Numbered from the stretch's first letter, positions 42,012 through 50,433 are shown. The stretch is 64,000 nt of DNA from UBA6168 sp031426435 (GCA_031426435.1 JANPLH010000286.1:3194-67193), one strand, 5' to 3'. Notes: generated from the sequence alone by a model not told the origin. A program made the numbers and translations.

Positions 42012-43112
42012 ATGAAAAAAATCCTCAACAAGCTCTTCGAGCACCAGCGCCTCTCCCGTGAGGAAGCCTACGAAACCCTCACGGAAATCACCCGTGGCGA
42101 GGTAAACGAGGCGCAAATCGCTGCCTTCCTCACGGTCTATCTCATGCGGAGCATCAGCGTGGAGGAACTCGACGGCTTCCGCCAAGCCCTGCTCGACCTC
42201 TGCATCCCGCTGGAAGTCACTGATTATCAAACGATTGACCTCTGCGGCACGGGCGGCGATGGCAAGAACACTTTCAACATCAGCACCCTCGCCAGCTTTG
42301 TGGTGGCCGGGGCAGGTGGCCGGGTGGTCAAGCACGGCAACTACGGCGTGTCGTCGGTCTGCGGCTCCTCCAATGTATTGGAATCGCTCGGCTACCGCTT
42401 CAAGAACGACGGCGACGCCCTCAGCCACGAACTCGACGAGGCGGGCATCTGCTTCCTCCATGCCCCGATGTTCCACCCGGCACTGAAGAACGTCGGCCCA
42501 GTGCGGAAGGCGCTCGGCATCAAGACCTTCTTCAATATGCTCGGCCCGCTGGTGAACCCCGCCCGGCCCGATTGTCAGTTGACGGGGGTGTTCAGTTTGG
42601 AATTGCAAAGGATTTATGGGTATTTGTTGCAGGAGAACGTGTCGCAGCCCCTGCCCCCTAAAGGGGAACCTAAACAGGGAAGTGCCGAGTCTAATTCGCC
42701 AAATCTTGGCAGTTTCGATGCCTTTGCGTCTGTGGGTTCCCCTTTAGGGGTCAGGGGCTTCAACGTCATCCACACCCTTGGCGGCTACGACGAGCTTTCC
42801 CTCACCGCCCCTGCCAAGTCCGTCAGCAACCGGGGAGAGGCCACGCTCACGCCTGCCGACTTTGGTGGTGCAGTAACCGAGTCCGAGCTTTTCGGCGGTG
42901 ACACGGTGGAGGAGGCCAAGGCCATTTTTATCCAAGTTTTGGAAAACAAGGGGACGCTCGCCCAACAAAGGGTCGTGGTGGCCAATTCGGCGCTGGCGCT
43001 GCAATGCCTTTCACCGGAGCAAACGCTGGAAAGCTGCATTGCGCAAGCAAACGAATCGCTGGAAAGTGGGCGGGCGATGGGGGCACTGAGGCGGTTGGTT
43101 GCCTTGCAATGA
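42012..43112 (+). CDS. trpD: Anthranilate phosphoribosyltransferase with an in-frame insertion element
   Basis: 366 residues, about 35 longer than usual. LCGTGGDGKNTFNISTL binds phosphoribosyl pyrophosphate; KHGNYGVSSVCGSSNVLE, FLHAPMFHPALKNV, RKALGIKTFFNMLGPLVNP and GGYDELSLT follow. It joins anthranilate and PRPP. The extra length is the peptide from QPLPPKGEP to GSPLGVRGF (bases 42647-42758), encoded by a palindrome-ended element found also in trpF. It lies between GYLLQEN and NVIHTLGGYDEL, a surface turn between conserved parts. All visible active-site motifs are kept. Confidence 0.95.
   Translation: MKKILNKLFEHQRLSREEAYETLTEITRGEVNEAQIAAFLTVYLMRSISVEELDGFRQALLDLCIPLEVTDYQTIDLCGTGGDGKNTFNISTLASFVVAGAGGRVVKHGNYGVSSVCGSSNVLESLGYRFKNDGDALSHELDEAGICFLHAPMFHPALKNVGPVRKALGIKTFFNMLGPLVNPARPDCQLTGVFSLELQRIYGYLLQENVSQPLPPKGEPKQGSAESNSPNLGSFDAFASVGSPLGVRGFNVIHTLGGYDELSLTAPAKSVSNRGEATLTPADFGGAVTESELFGGDTVEEAKAIFIQVLENKGTLAQQRVVVANSALALQCLSPEQTLESCIAQANESLESGRAMGALRRLVALQ
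42647..42758. repeat. Palindrome-ended element inside trpD
   Basis: 112 nt with 24-nt terminal inverted repeats (CCCTAAAGGGGAACC inward left; GGTTCCCCTTTAGGG right, one mismatch). The interior, read in reverse complement, aligns with the interior of the trpF copy from AGGCATCG onward. Confidence 0.9.
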
Positions 43113-43125
43113 ACGCTTTTTAAGC

Positions 43126-43213
43126 CCGTTTTGTCATTGCCGAAGGCAACCTGCGACGTCACGAGGGACATCACGCATGACGTCGTAGGTTGCCTTCGGC
43201 AATGACAAAACGG
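43126..43213. repeat. Inverted repeat with 35-bp arms between trpD and trpC
   Basis: Arms 43126-43160 and 43179-43213 differ at one position (words CATTGCCGAAGGCAACC and GGTTGCCTTCGGCAATG). The 18-nt loop and lack of a T-run make it unlike a terminator. Confidence 0.93.
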
Positions 43214-43252
43214 CATCAACTAGTGTGCTTTTTTGAGTTTAAAAAATTGAAA

Positions 43253-44056
43253 ATGACCATTTTACAAAAAATAATCGCCCACAAAAAAATGGAAGTCGCC
43301 GAGCGGCAGGCCAAAGTCCCCGTCGGCGACTTGGTGAAAAGCCCGTACTTCAAGCGGCCAAGCCTCAGTTTCTCCGCTGCCCTGCGAAGGCCGGACATGG
43401 CGGGCATCATTGCGGAGCACAAACGCAAATCCCCCTCGAAAGGTATCATCAACGCCAACGTGACGGTGGAGGAAGTGACTACGGGCTACATGCGGGCAGG
43501 TGCTTCGGCGCTCTCCGTGCTCACCGACGAGCAGTTTTTTGGCGGTAAAAACGAAGACCTGACCATCACACGAGGGCTGAACGAGGTACCGATTTTGCGC
43601 AAGGATTTCACCATCGGCGAGTACCAAATACTGGAGGCCAAGGCCATCGGGGCCGATGCCATCCTGCTCATTGCTGCTGTGCTGACGCCTGCCGAGGTGC
43701 GCCAATTCAGCAGTTTCGCCCGCTCGCTCGGCCTCGAAACCTTGCTCGAAATCCATACAGCCAATGAGCTTGGCCATATCTGCGACACCGTGGACGCCGT
43801 CGGAGTAAACAACCGCAACCTTGCCGATTTCAGCGTGGACGTGCGCCGCTCACTGGAGCTTGCGCCACATATTCCCGATGATTTTGTGAAGGTCAGTGAG
43901 TCCGGCTTGAGCGACCCGGCGGCGGTGTTGGAGCTGCGGGCAGCGGGGTTTCAGGGGTTTTTGATTGGGGAAAGTTTTATGAAAATGGGGAGGCCGGGGG
44001 AGGCGTGCCGGGACTTCATCAATCAAATCAACCTTCATCAACCCCAATCAACATGA
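43253..44056 (+). CDS. trpC: Indole-3-glycerol phosphate synthase
   Basis: 267 residues from MTILQKIIAHKKMEVAERQA; the frame is open further back only through the inverted repeat. Catalytic motifs: IAEHKRKSPSKGII, ALSVLTDEQFFGG, ILRKDFTIGEYQILEAKAIG, GVNNRNLADFSVD and VSESGLSDPAAV. It closes CdRP to indole-3-glycerol phosphate. The C-terminus (RDFINQINLHQPQST) is a few residues longer than usual and is encoded by an ATCAACC-type short array that also forms the trpF start region. ATGA overlap with trpF. Confidence 0.96.
   Translation: MTILQKIIAHKKMEVAERQAKVPVGDLVKSPYFKRPSLSFSAALRRPDMAGIIAEHKRKSPSKGIINANVTVEEVTTGYMRAGASALSVLTDEQFFGGKNEDLTITRGLNEVPILRKDFTIGEYQILEAKAIGADAILLIAAVLTPAEVRQFSSFARSLGLETLLEIHTANELGHICDTVDAVGVNNRNLADFSVDVRRSLELAPHIPDDFVKVSESGLSDPAAVLELRAAGFQGFLIGESFMKMGRPGEACRDFINQINLHQPQST
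44017..44052. repeat. ATCAACC-type array at the trpC/trpF junction
   Basis: Spaced units CATCAATCAA, ATCAACC, TCATCAACC and CAATCAAC run from the last trpC codons to the trpF ATG. Confidence 0.6.
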
Positions 44057-44745
44057 AACTAAAAATCTGCGGCCTAAAACACCCCGCCAACGTCCACCAA
44101 CTCCTGACCTTGGAGCCGGACTACATCGGGTTCATTTTTTACGAAAAAAGCCCCCGCTACGTGGGCGAGGTCGCCGATTTGGGCTGGGTTCGGGAGCTGC
44201 CCGGCCCAACGAAAAAGGTCGGCGTGTTCGTGAACGAGGCGGTGGAGGTGGTGAAAAACATTGCGGCAGCACTCGGTTTGCTGGTCGTTCAACTGCACGG
44301 CGAGGAGCCGCCCGGTGTTTGCAAGTCGTTGAAAATGAGCGGCCTCGAAGTTTGGAAAGCCTTCGGGGTGGACGAGGATTTTGATTTTGAAAAAACGGTG
44401 GCTTACGTCGGCGTTTGCGACAAGTTTTTGTTTGATACCAAGGGCAAAAACCGGGGCGGCAACGGGGTGGCGTTCGATTGGGGGCTGTTGGAGAAGTACG
44501 GGGGAGAGACGCCGTTCGTGTTGAGCGGCGGCATCGGGTTACCCCTGACCCCTAAAGGGGCACCCACGGAATTTCAGGCATCGGAACTTCAAAAATTGTG
44601 GAGTTCCGACAAGGGTGCGTCCTTGGGTTCCCCTTTAGGGGTCAGGGGTCTAAGCGTGTTAGACCTCAACTCCCGCTTTGAAATCGAACCCGGCCTCAAA
44701 GATTTTGAACTGATAAAAACATTCAAGCATGAGCTATTTAGTTGA
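44053..44745 (+). CDS. trpF: Phosphoribosylanthranilate isomerase with an in-frame insertion element
   Basis: 230 residues from MKLKICGLKHPANVHQ, where KICG holds the catalytic cysteine; FDTKGKNRGGNGVAFDW holds the catalytic aspartate and phosphate-binding part; FVLSGGIG and DLNSRFEIEPGLKD end the barrel. It isomerises PRA to CdRP. Between LSGGIG and VLDLNSRFE the normal helix-8 segment is replaced or lengthened by LPLTPKGAP to GSPLGVRGL (bases 44541-44649), from the same element as in trpD. It overlaps trpB by 17 nt. Confidence 0.95.
   Translation: MKLKICGLKHPANVHQLLTLEPDYIGFIFYEKSPRYVGEVADLGWVRELPGPTKKVGVFVNEAVEVVKNIAAALGLLVVQLHGEEPPGVCKSLKMSGLEVWKAFGVDEDFDFEKTVAYVGVCDKFLFDTKGKNRGGNGVAFDWGLLEKYGGETPFVLSGGIGLPLTPKGAPTEFQASELQKLWSSDKGASLGSPLGVRGLSVLDLNSRFEIEPGLKDFELIKTFKHELFS
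44541..44649. repeat. Palindrome-ended element inside trpF
   Basis: 109 nt with 25-nt terminal inverted repeats (one mismatch). The right end GGTTCCCCTTTAGGGGTCAG is identical to the trpD copy; the interior is homologous to the trpD interior in the opposite orientation. Confidence 0.92.
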
Positions 44746-45970
44746 CAATCAAGACTTTCCAAGTTTTAAAAACTTGGAAAGTCTAAACAGCCCTGACACC
44801 GACGGCTTCTACGGCCAGTTCGGCGGGGCGTTCATCCCCGAAATGCTGCACCCCAACGTGGAGGAGCTTCGCAACTGCTACCTCGACATCATCGGGTCGG
44901 CGGAGTTTCAAACAGAATTTAGGGCGCTGCTAAAGGACTATGCGGGCCGGGCGACGCCGCTCTATTTTGCGAAGCGGCTGTCGGAACGGTATGGCACCAA
45001 GATTTACCTCAAACGGGAAGACCTCTGCCATACCGGAGCACATAAAATCAACAACACCGTCGGGCAGATTTTGCTAGCGCAACGGCTGGGCAAGCGGCGC
45101 ATCATCGCCGAGACCGGGGCGGGGCAGCACGGCGTGGCCACGGCCACCGTCTGCGCCCTCATGGGTTTGGAGTGCATCGTGTACATGGGCGCACTGGACA
45201 TCGAGCGGCAGGCACCCAATGTGGCCCGGATGCGGATGCTCGGCGCAACAGTCGTGCCTGCCATGAGCGGCAACCAGACCCTCAAGGACGCCACCAACGA
45301 AGCCATCCGGGACTGGATTTGCAACCCTGTGGACACCCACTATATCATCGGTTCGGTGGTGGGGCCGCACCCTTACCCCGATTTGGTGGCCCGTTTGCAG
45401 TCGGTCATCAGCGAGGAAATCCGGTGGCAATTGCTTGAAAAAGAGGGCACGGCGAACCCCACGGCGGTCATCGCCTGCGTGGGCGGCGGCAGCAACGCAG
45501 CGGGGGCTTTCTACCATTTTATTGAAGAAAAATCGGTGCGGCTCATTGGCTCGGAGGCAGCGGGTCATGGTGTCCATACTGGCGAGACGGCGGCAACCAT
45601 TGCCCTTGGCAAGCCGGGTATCCTGCATGGCAGCCTGAGCATGTTGATTCAAAACGAAGATGGACAGGTCATCGAGCCGTACAGCATCTCGGCGGGGCTG
45701 GACTACCCCGGCGTGGGGCCGCTCCATGCGCAGTTGGCGGCGAGCGGCCGGGCGAGCTTCGTACCTGTGACGGACGACGAGGCGCTGGCGGCGGCGTTCC
45801 GTCTGGCCCAATTAGAGGGCATCATCCCGGCGCTGGAGACGGCACATGCGCTGGCGGTTTTTGAAAAAATCAGGTTTGAAAAAGGGGATGTGGTAGTGCT
45901 TTGTTTGTCAGGGAGGGGGGACAAGGATTTGGGGACGTACACGCAGCAACTTGAAAACCTAAAACATTGA
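44729..45970 (+). CDS. trpB: Tryptophan synthase beta chain
   Basis: 413 residues. After an unusual N-terminal stretch, DGFYGQFGGAFIPEMLHPNV starts the normal protein; LKREDLCHTGAHKINN carries the PLP lysine near residue 107; AETGAGQHGVATATV, the phosphate-binding GGGSNAAGAF and CLSGRGDKD follow. It joins indole and serine with PLP, as an alpha2-beta2 complex with TrpA. The first codons (DFPSFKNLESLN) are encoded by a perfect 31-bp palindrome. The start overlaps the end of trpF. Confidence 0.97.
   Translation: MSYLVDNQDFPSFKNLESLNSPDTDGFYGQFGGAFIPEMLHPNVEELRNCYLDIIGSAEFQTEFRALLKDYAGRATPLYFAKRLSERYGTKIYLKREDLCHTGAHKINNTVGQILLAQRLGKRRIIAETGAGQHGVATATVCALMGLECIVYMGALDIERQAPNVARMRMLGATVVPAMSGNQTLKDATNEAIRDWICNPVDTHYIIGSVVGPHPYPDLVARLQSVISEEIRWQLLEKEGTANPTAVIACVGGGSNAAGAFYHFIEEKSVRLIGSEAAGHGVHTGETAATIALGKPGILHGSLSMLIQNEDGQVIEPYSISAGLDYPGVGPLHAQLAASGRASFVPVTDDEALAAAFRLAQLEGIIPALETAHALAVFEKIRFEKGDVVVLCLSGRGDKDLGTYTQQLENLKH
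44753..44783. repeat. Perfect 31-bp palindrome in the trpB 5' codons
   Basis: GACTTTCCAAGTTTT, one A, AAAACTTGGAAAGTC. In mRNA it forms a 15-bp hairpin starting 24 nt after the trpB ATG. Confidence 0.95.
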
Positions 45971-45972
45971 CC

Positions 45973-46740
45973 ATGAATCGTTTAGAGCAACTATTTCAAC
46001 GTAAAAACAGAAACATCCTCTCCATCTATTTCACCGCTGGCTACCCTACCCCTGACGGCACCCGCCAGACCATCCTCGACCTGGCCGCCGCTGGGGCCGA
46101 CCTCGTGGAAGTGGGCATCCCGTTCAGCGACCCGCTGGCCGATGGGCCGACCATTCAGGCCAGTAGCCATGCGGCATTGGAGGCGGGCATGTCCATGGAG
46201 AAGCTGTTCGGGCAACTCGAAGGCATCCGCTCGGAGACGCAGATGCCGCTGGTTTTGATGGGATACCTGAACCCAGTGTTGCAATTCGGCGTGGAGCGGT
46301 TCTGTGAAAAATGCCACGAAACGGGCGTTGACGGCGTCATCCTGCCCGACCTTCCGCTGGCCTTTTATGAAAAGAACTACCGCCCGTTTTTTGAAAAATA
46401 CGACCTCTTCCCCATCTTCCTCGTCACGCCACAGACGAGCGATGAGCGCATTCGGGAGCTGGATGCAGCCAGTCGGGGCTTCCTTTATGCGGTGAGCACC
46501 GCCAGTACTACGGGTGGGGCGGGCGGTTTTGGCGAAGCGCAAGTGGCTTATTTTCAACGCATTGCGAAGCTGCAACTAAAAAACCCCGTGCTGGTTGGTT
46601 TTGGTATTTCCGATAAAAAAGCCTTTGAGACGGTATGCCAGTACCTGAACGGCGGCGTGGTGGGCAGTGCGTTCATACGGGCGCAGGAGGCCGGAGTGTC
46701 AGCATTGGAATTTGTAGCTGGATTTAGGGTCGGTAAATGA
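45973..46740 (+). CDS. trpA: Tryptophan synthase alpha chain
   Basis: 255 residues from the ATG at 45973, three bases after the trpB stop. YFTAGYPTPDGTRQTI, then VEVGIPFSDPLADGPTIQ with the catalytic glutamate, VDGVILPDLPL with the catalytic aspartate, FLVTPQTSDERI and LVGFGISDKKAF are all standard. It cleaves indole-3-glycerol phosphate to indole, passed through the tunnel to TrpB. Last gene of the trp operon; no clear terminator stem follows. Confidence 0.97.
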   Translation: MNRLEQLFQRKNRNILSIYFTAGYPTPDGTRQTILDLAAAGADLVEVGIPFSDPLADGPTIQASSHAALEAGMSMEKLFGQLEGIRSETQMPLVLMGYLNPVLQFGVERFCEKCHETGVDGVILPDLPLAFYEKNYRPFFEKYDLFPIFLVTPQTSDERIRELDAASRGFLYAVSTASTTGGAGGFGEAQVAYFQRIAKLQLKNPVLVGFGISDKKAFETVCQYLNGGVVGSAFIRAQEAGVSALEFVAGFRVGK

Positions 46741-46841
46741 CTTTTTTCATAATAAGCCCACCCTCGCAGAACTATATTTCGATTCGAGCGGTATAAATAC
46801 CATTCTTTCGCACGAAATATGGTTTACCAACGCCGCAAGCT

Positions 46842-48122
46842 ATGCTGTCCCGCACCTTTTCTACCTATATCGCATCCTTTTCTGGGCTTTCCCGGTCTGC
46901 CTGGCTGATTTCGTTGGCCTCCTTGGTCAACCGCAGCGGCACAATGGTACTGCCCTTCCTTTCGGTTTATCTTACCACAGAATTGGGGTTTTCGATGAAA
47001 GAAGCGGGCATTGCCATGACCCTGTTCGGCGTGGGCTCTTTTATTGGGTCATACATGGGCGGCACCCTTTCCGACAAAATCGGCTACTACCGGGTGCTGT
47101 TCTGGTCGTTGACCTTGGGCGGCATTGGGTTCATGGTACTGGGCTATGTGAAGAGTTTGCACGGCATTTATGCCATGATTTTCATCCTAAGCAGTGTGGG
47201 TGATGCGTTCCGCCCAGCTACGATGGCGGCGCTCGGGGCGCACAGCACGCCCGAAAACCGCACCCGCTCCTACTCGCTCATGCGGATGAGCATCAACCTC
47301 GGCTTCACCATCGGCCCGGCAGTTGGTGGGGTATTGGCGGCATGGAAGGGCTACCAGACCCTGTTCTGGGTGGATGGCATTACCTGTATTGCATCCGCCA
47401 TTTTCTTTCGGGCATTTTTGAAACCAAAAAAACTGGTTGAAGGCGAGGAGAAAAAACTGCAACCCATTGAAATTCAACAGGTTCAGTCACCCTATTCCGA
47501 TAAGCAATACCTCATTTTCTTATTGCTCACAACAGTAGGTGCTACGGTTTTTTTACAGCTGATTTCCACGCTGCCCGTCTATTATAACCAGGTAATGCAC
47601 ATGTCCGAGTGGCAAATCGGGGCGCTACTGGCCTTCAATGGCCTCATCGTTTTCCTGACGGAAATGCCGCTCGTTTTCACCTTGGAGCGCAAGATGAAAC
47701 GGATGCACTGCATCGCCGCTGGCGTGATGCTCTATGCTTTTGGCTATTTGGTGCTCAATATTGCTCCGCAAAGTATGGCCATTGCCGTGCTGTCCATGTT
47801 TGCGCTTTCCATTGGCGAGATTTTCAATATGCCTTTTGCCAACTCATTTGCCCTCAGCCGCACCACTGACGCCAACCGGGGCAAGTACATGGGCCTGTAC
47901 TCCATGACCTACTCGCTGGCGCATATCATCGGCCCTTATTTTTCGATGAAAATCGCTGAAAATCATGGCTTCGACGTGCTTTGGTATATATCTGGGATGC
48001 TTTGCATCGGCACTTTCTTCGGTTTTTTGGCCATGAAAAAACGCAATCCCGACCCAGCCAAACCCGCCCAATTGTCCAAAGAAGAACTAATGCCGGTTGT
48101 GCCTTTGGAAACGACTACTTGA
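46842..48122 (+). CDS. MFS transporter
   Basis: 426 residues with about twelve membrane segments. The loop GSYMGGTLSDKIGYYRVL carries the MFS G-x3-D-(R/K)-x-G motif near residue 75; a second-half counterpart is near VFTLERKMKRMH. ENRTRSYSLMRMSINLGFTIG resembles the drug-efflux (MdtH/YfcJ-type) group. It is an inner-membrane secondary carrier, proton-driven by family knowledge; substrate unknown. It follows the trp operon by 101 nt and probably has its own promoter. Confidence 0.9.
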   Translation: MLSRTFSTYIASFSGLSRSAWLISLASLVNRSGTMVLPFLSVYLTTELGFSMKEAGIAMTLFGVGSFIGSYMGGTLSDKIGYYRVLFWSLTLGGIGFMVLGYVKSLHGIYAMIFILSSVGDAFRPATMAALGAHSTPENRTRSYSLMRMSINLGFTIGPAVGGVLAAWKGYQTLFWVDGITCIASAIFFRAFLKPKKLVEGEEKKLQPIEIQQVQSPYSDKQYLIFLLLTTVGATVFLQLISTLPVYYNQVMHMSEWQIGALLAFNGLIVFLTEMPLVFTLERKMKRMHCIAAGVMLYAFGYLVLNIAPQSMAIAVLSMFALSIGEIFNMPFANSFALSRTTDANRGKYMGLYSMTYSLAHIIGPYFSMKIAENHGFDVLWYISGMLCIGTFFGFLAMKKRNPDPAKPAQLSKEELMPVVPLETTT

Positions 48123-48160
48123 TTTGCCATTTGCTGGCGCTCGTGTTTTTGAAAAAGGCG

Positions 48161-48168
48161 TACTTTTG
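48161..48168 (+). promoter_or_regulatory. -7 box for gpsA
   Basis: TACTTTTG matches TAnnTTTG; no TTG at the proper spacing. The gpsA leader would contain the inverted array at 48186. Confidence 0.35.
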
Positions 48169-48185
48169 GCCGCTTTTAAATAGCG

Positions 48186-48245
48186 TCATTGGTCATTGAT
48201 GTCACTGTTGGTTGCGTTTGCTTCGCAATGACCAGTGACCAATGG
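48186..48245. repeat. Inverted CATTGGT-type array before gpsA
   Basis: CATTGGTCATTG faces CAATGACCAGTGACCAATGG. It lies in the untranslated leader of gpsA. Confidence 0.8.
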
Positions 48246-48255
48246 CAACACAACC

Positions 48256-49311
48256 ATGTCAAACTTCAACCAACATAGCACAACGGGCGTCATTGGGTCT
48301 GGCAGTTTCGGCACGGCAGTCGCCAACCTGCTGGCCTTCAACACCGACATACTGATTTTCAGCCGCCGGGAGCAGATGGTCGAAACCATCAACAAGGAAC
48401 ATCGGCACCCAACGTTCAATGTCCCATTGTCAGAGCGCATCCGGGCCACTTCCGACCCGCAGGAAATCGCTGAAAGCTGTTCACTGATTTTCCCCATCGT
48501 CACCTCCGAGGGCTTCCGACCGATGATGCAGACTTTTTCGCCCTTCCTGCGGCCCTATCATATCCTCATACACGGCACCAAGGGTTTTGACATCAAAAAC
48601 CTGACGGAGCAAGAACTACATGAAGGTAAAATCACCCGCAAAGGTGTGCGCACCATGAGCGAGGTGATACGGGAAGAATCAGTAGTGGTGCGAGTCGGCT
48701 GCCTATCTGGCCCCAATCTCGCCTCTGAAATCATGGCGGGACAGCCAACGGCTACGGTCATCGGCAGCAAGTTCGACGAGGTGGTGAGCGCTGGCAAAAA
48801 AGTGTTGAGCAGTAAGTATTTCCAGGTGTTCGGCACTTATGAAATACTTGGCGCAGAGCTGGCCGGTGCCTTGAAAAACACCATTGCCATCGGCAGCGGC
48901 ATCCTGGGCGGCCTTGGCCTCGGCAAGAACCTTCAAGCGCTGCTCATCAACCGGGGGTTGATAGAGATGATTCATTTTGGAAAAGCGTTAGGCACTTCGG
49001 CGAAGCCTTTCGTCGGCACGGCAGGCATCGGCGACCTGATATGCACAGCCACCAGCATGAGCAGCCGCAACTATACCTTCGGCTACCGCCTCGGCCAAGG
49101 CGAAAAGACCGCCGACATCCTCGCCTCCTTGCCCGAAATCGCCGAGGGTGTGCGCACCCTGAAAATTGCGAAGCACCTCGCCGACCACCTAAAGCTGCAC
49201 GTGCCCATCACGCAAATGCTCTACCGGGCCGTCCATGAAGGCTACGACATCAAACAGGCCATCGAGTACCTGATGCGCTATCCGTATTATGTGGATGTGG
49301 ATTTTATTTGA
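48256..49311 (+). CDS. gpsA: Glycerol-3-phosphate dehydrogenase (NAD(P)+)
   Basis: 351 residues from the ATG at 48256; an ATG at 48235 lies in the repeat array. GVIGSGSFGTAVANLL binds NAD(P). ILIHGTKGFD, RVGCLSGPNLASEIMAGQPT, the lysine in ELAGALKNTIAIGSGI and GIGDLICTATSMSSRNYTFG match GpsA. It makes sn-glycerol 3-phosphate from dihydroxyacetone phosphate for phospholipids. Convergent with the ROK gene across a three-copy repeat element. Confidence 0.93.
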   Translation: MSNFNQHSTTGVIGSGSFGTAVANLLAFNTDILIFSRREQMVETINKEHRHPTFNVPLSERIRATSDPQEIAESCSLIFPIVTSEGFRPMMQTFSPFLRPYHILIHGTKGFDIKNLTEQELHEGKITRKGVRTMSEVIREESVVVRVGCLSGPNLASEIMAGQPTATVIGSKFDEVVSAGKKVLSSKYFQVFGTYEILGAELAGALKNTIAIGSGILGGLGLGKNLQALLINRGLIEMIHFGKALGTSAKPFVGTAGIGDLICTATSMSSRNYTFGYRLGQGEKTADILASLPEIAEGVRTLKIAKHLADHLKLHVPITQMLYRAVHEGYDIKQAIEYLMRYPYYVDVDFI

Positions 49312-49316
49312 TTGGG

Positions 49317-49450
49317 TTTCATGGTTTCATTGCTTCATGGTTTCATGGCTTCATTGTTACTCTCTAACGACAACCTTGGCGGTGAAGCAACCATGAAACA
49401 ATGAAACAATGAAACCATGAAGCAATGAAACCATGAAACCATGAAGCAAT
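49317..49450. repeat. TTCATGG inverted element with conserved core, copy 1
   Basis: Left TTCATGG-type units face right CCATGAA-type units. The core 49354-49392 reads TTGTTACTCTCTAACGACAA then CCTTGGCGGTGAAGCAACC. Between the convergent gpsA and ROK genes. Confidence 0.92.
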
Positions 49451-50352
49451 CACCCTTTACTCATCTGCCAAGCAAACCCTGCCGCCCCCACCGCCCCGGC
49501 AAATTCAGTGAAATCCGCCTTCAAAATCGTCACTTGCTTGCCGCCGGGCCGCCATTCATACAGTTCCACAAAATCGGCCAAGGGCTTGAAGAGGGCGTCG
49601 TCGGCCTTGGTGATGCCGCCGCCCAAAACCACGACTTCAGGAGAGAAGATATTGCCGATGGTACTAATGGCCACGGCCAGCTTGCGCACCGAATCGAGCC
49701 AAAGCCAAGTGGCGAAATGGTCGCCCCGCTGGTAGGCCTGCACCACTTCGAGCGTGTTGCGGAAGCGCCCATGCGAGCGGTGCAGCACGGTCTCGTCGCC
49801 AAAAGCATCTTCGAGGCTGCCGGGACTGCCGGTAGAATCGAGCTTGGCATCCGTTGCATTAATCGAAAAATGGCCAAGGTGGCCCGCTACCTGTCCCATG
49901 CCCTGGTACAACTCGCCGTTGATGAGCACGCCGCCGCCGACGCCCGTGCCGAGCGTTAGCAGCACGGCATGTTTTCGTCCTTTGGCTGCGCCAAAACGGG
50001 CCTCTGCCATGAGGGCGGCGTGTGCGTCGTTGAGTACCCAAACCCGCTCGCCGAAGAACTCCGACCAATTAAAATGCTCCAGGCCCCAGAGCCTGCCGGG
50101 CATGGTATGTATAGCAGAGTTGTCAGCGTTGGCGATGCCGGGTGCTGATAGTCCGACTGCTTTTATCTCGCTGCCAAATTTCTTTTTCAGGTTGATGAAA
50201 ACATCCCGAACAGCACCTTTCCAGCGCTGCTCGTCTGCTGGCCGGTTGTGCTGGCCTGTGGGTGCCGTGGCTTGGTGGATGCGGTTGCCCGCTTCATCCA
50301 CCACGATGGCCTTGATGTTGGTGCCGCCGATATCTATGCCGATGCTGTACAT
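49450..50352 (-). CDS. ROK family sugar kinase
   Basis: 300 residues from MYSIGIDIGGTNIKAIVVDE, an ATP-binding ROK start. GVLTL-type catalytic part: WVLNDAHAALMAEARFG (with the ROK N-D pair), TLGTGVGGGVLINGELYQGM and AGHLGHFSI. The usual CxCGx2GC zinc site after this histidine is replaced by TGSPGSLEDAFGDE, so the metal site is lost. Likely a glucokinase-like sugar kinase; substrate unknown. It follows the isomerase-like gene in the same direction, with an inverted array between them. Confidence 0.87.
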   Translation of the reverse strand: MYSIGIDIGGTNIKAIVVDEAGNRIHQATAPTGQHNRPADEQRWKGAVRDVFINLKKKFGSEIKAVGLSAPGIANADNSAIHTMPGRLWGLEHFNWSEFFGERVWVLNDAHAALMAEARFGAAKGRKHAVLLTLGTGVGGGVLINGELYQGMGQVAGHLGHFSINATDAKLDSTGSPGSLEDAFGDETVLHRSHGRFRNTLEVVQAYQRGDHFATWLWLDSVRKLAVAISTIGNIFSPEVVVLGGGITKADDALFKPLADFVELYEWRPGGKQVTILKADFTEFAGAVGAAGFAWQMSKG

Positions 50353-50358
50353 TGGAAA

Positions 50359-50427
50359 TTGGTGATTGGTAACTGGTGATTGGTGATTGGTTCCCTGCGA
50401 GTCACCAATCACTAATCACCAATCACG
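50359..50427. repeat. Inverted CCAATCA-type array
   Basis: GGTGATTGG units face CACCAATCACTAATCACC. Between the ROK and isomerase-like genes; same heptamer as 2934 and 58273. Confidence 0.85.
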
Positions 50428-50433
50428 ATTTTC

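Noticed and set aside
43126..43213. Transcription terminator between trpD and trpC
   Set aside because: No T-run follows, the stem is unusually long, and trpC, F, B and A follow with overlaps.
50353..50412. N-terminal extension of the ROK kinase (SPVTNHQ-type peptide)
   Set aside because: It is a translation of the CCAATCA array; the ROK motif begins at 50352.
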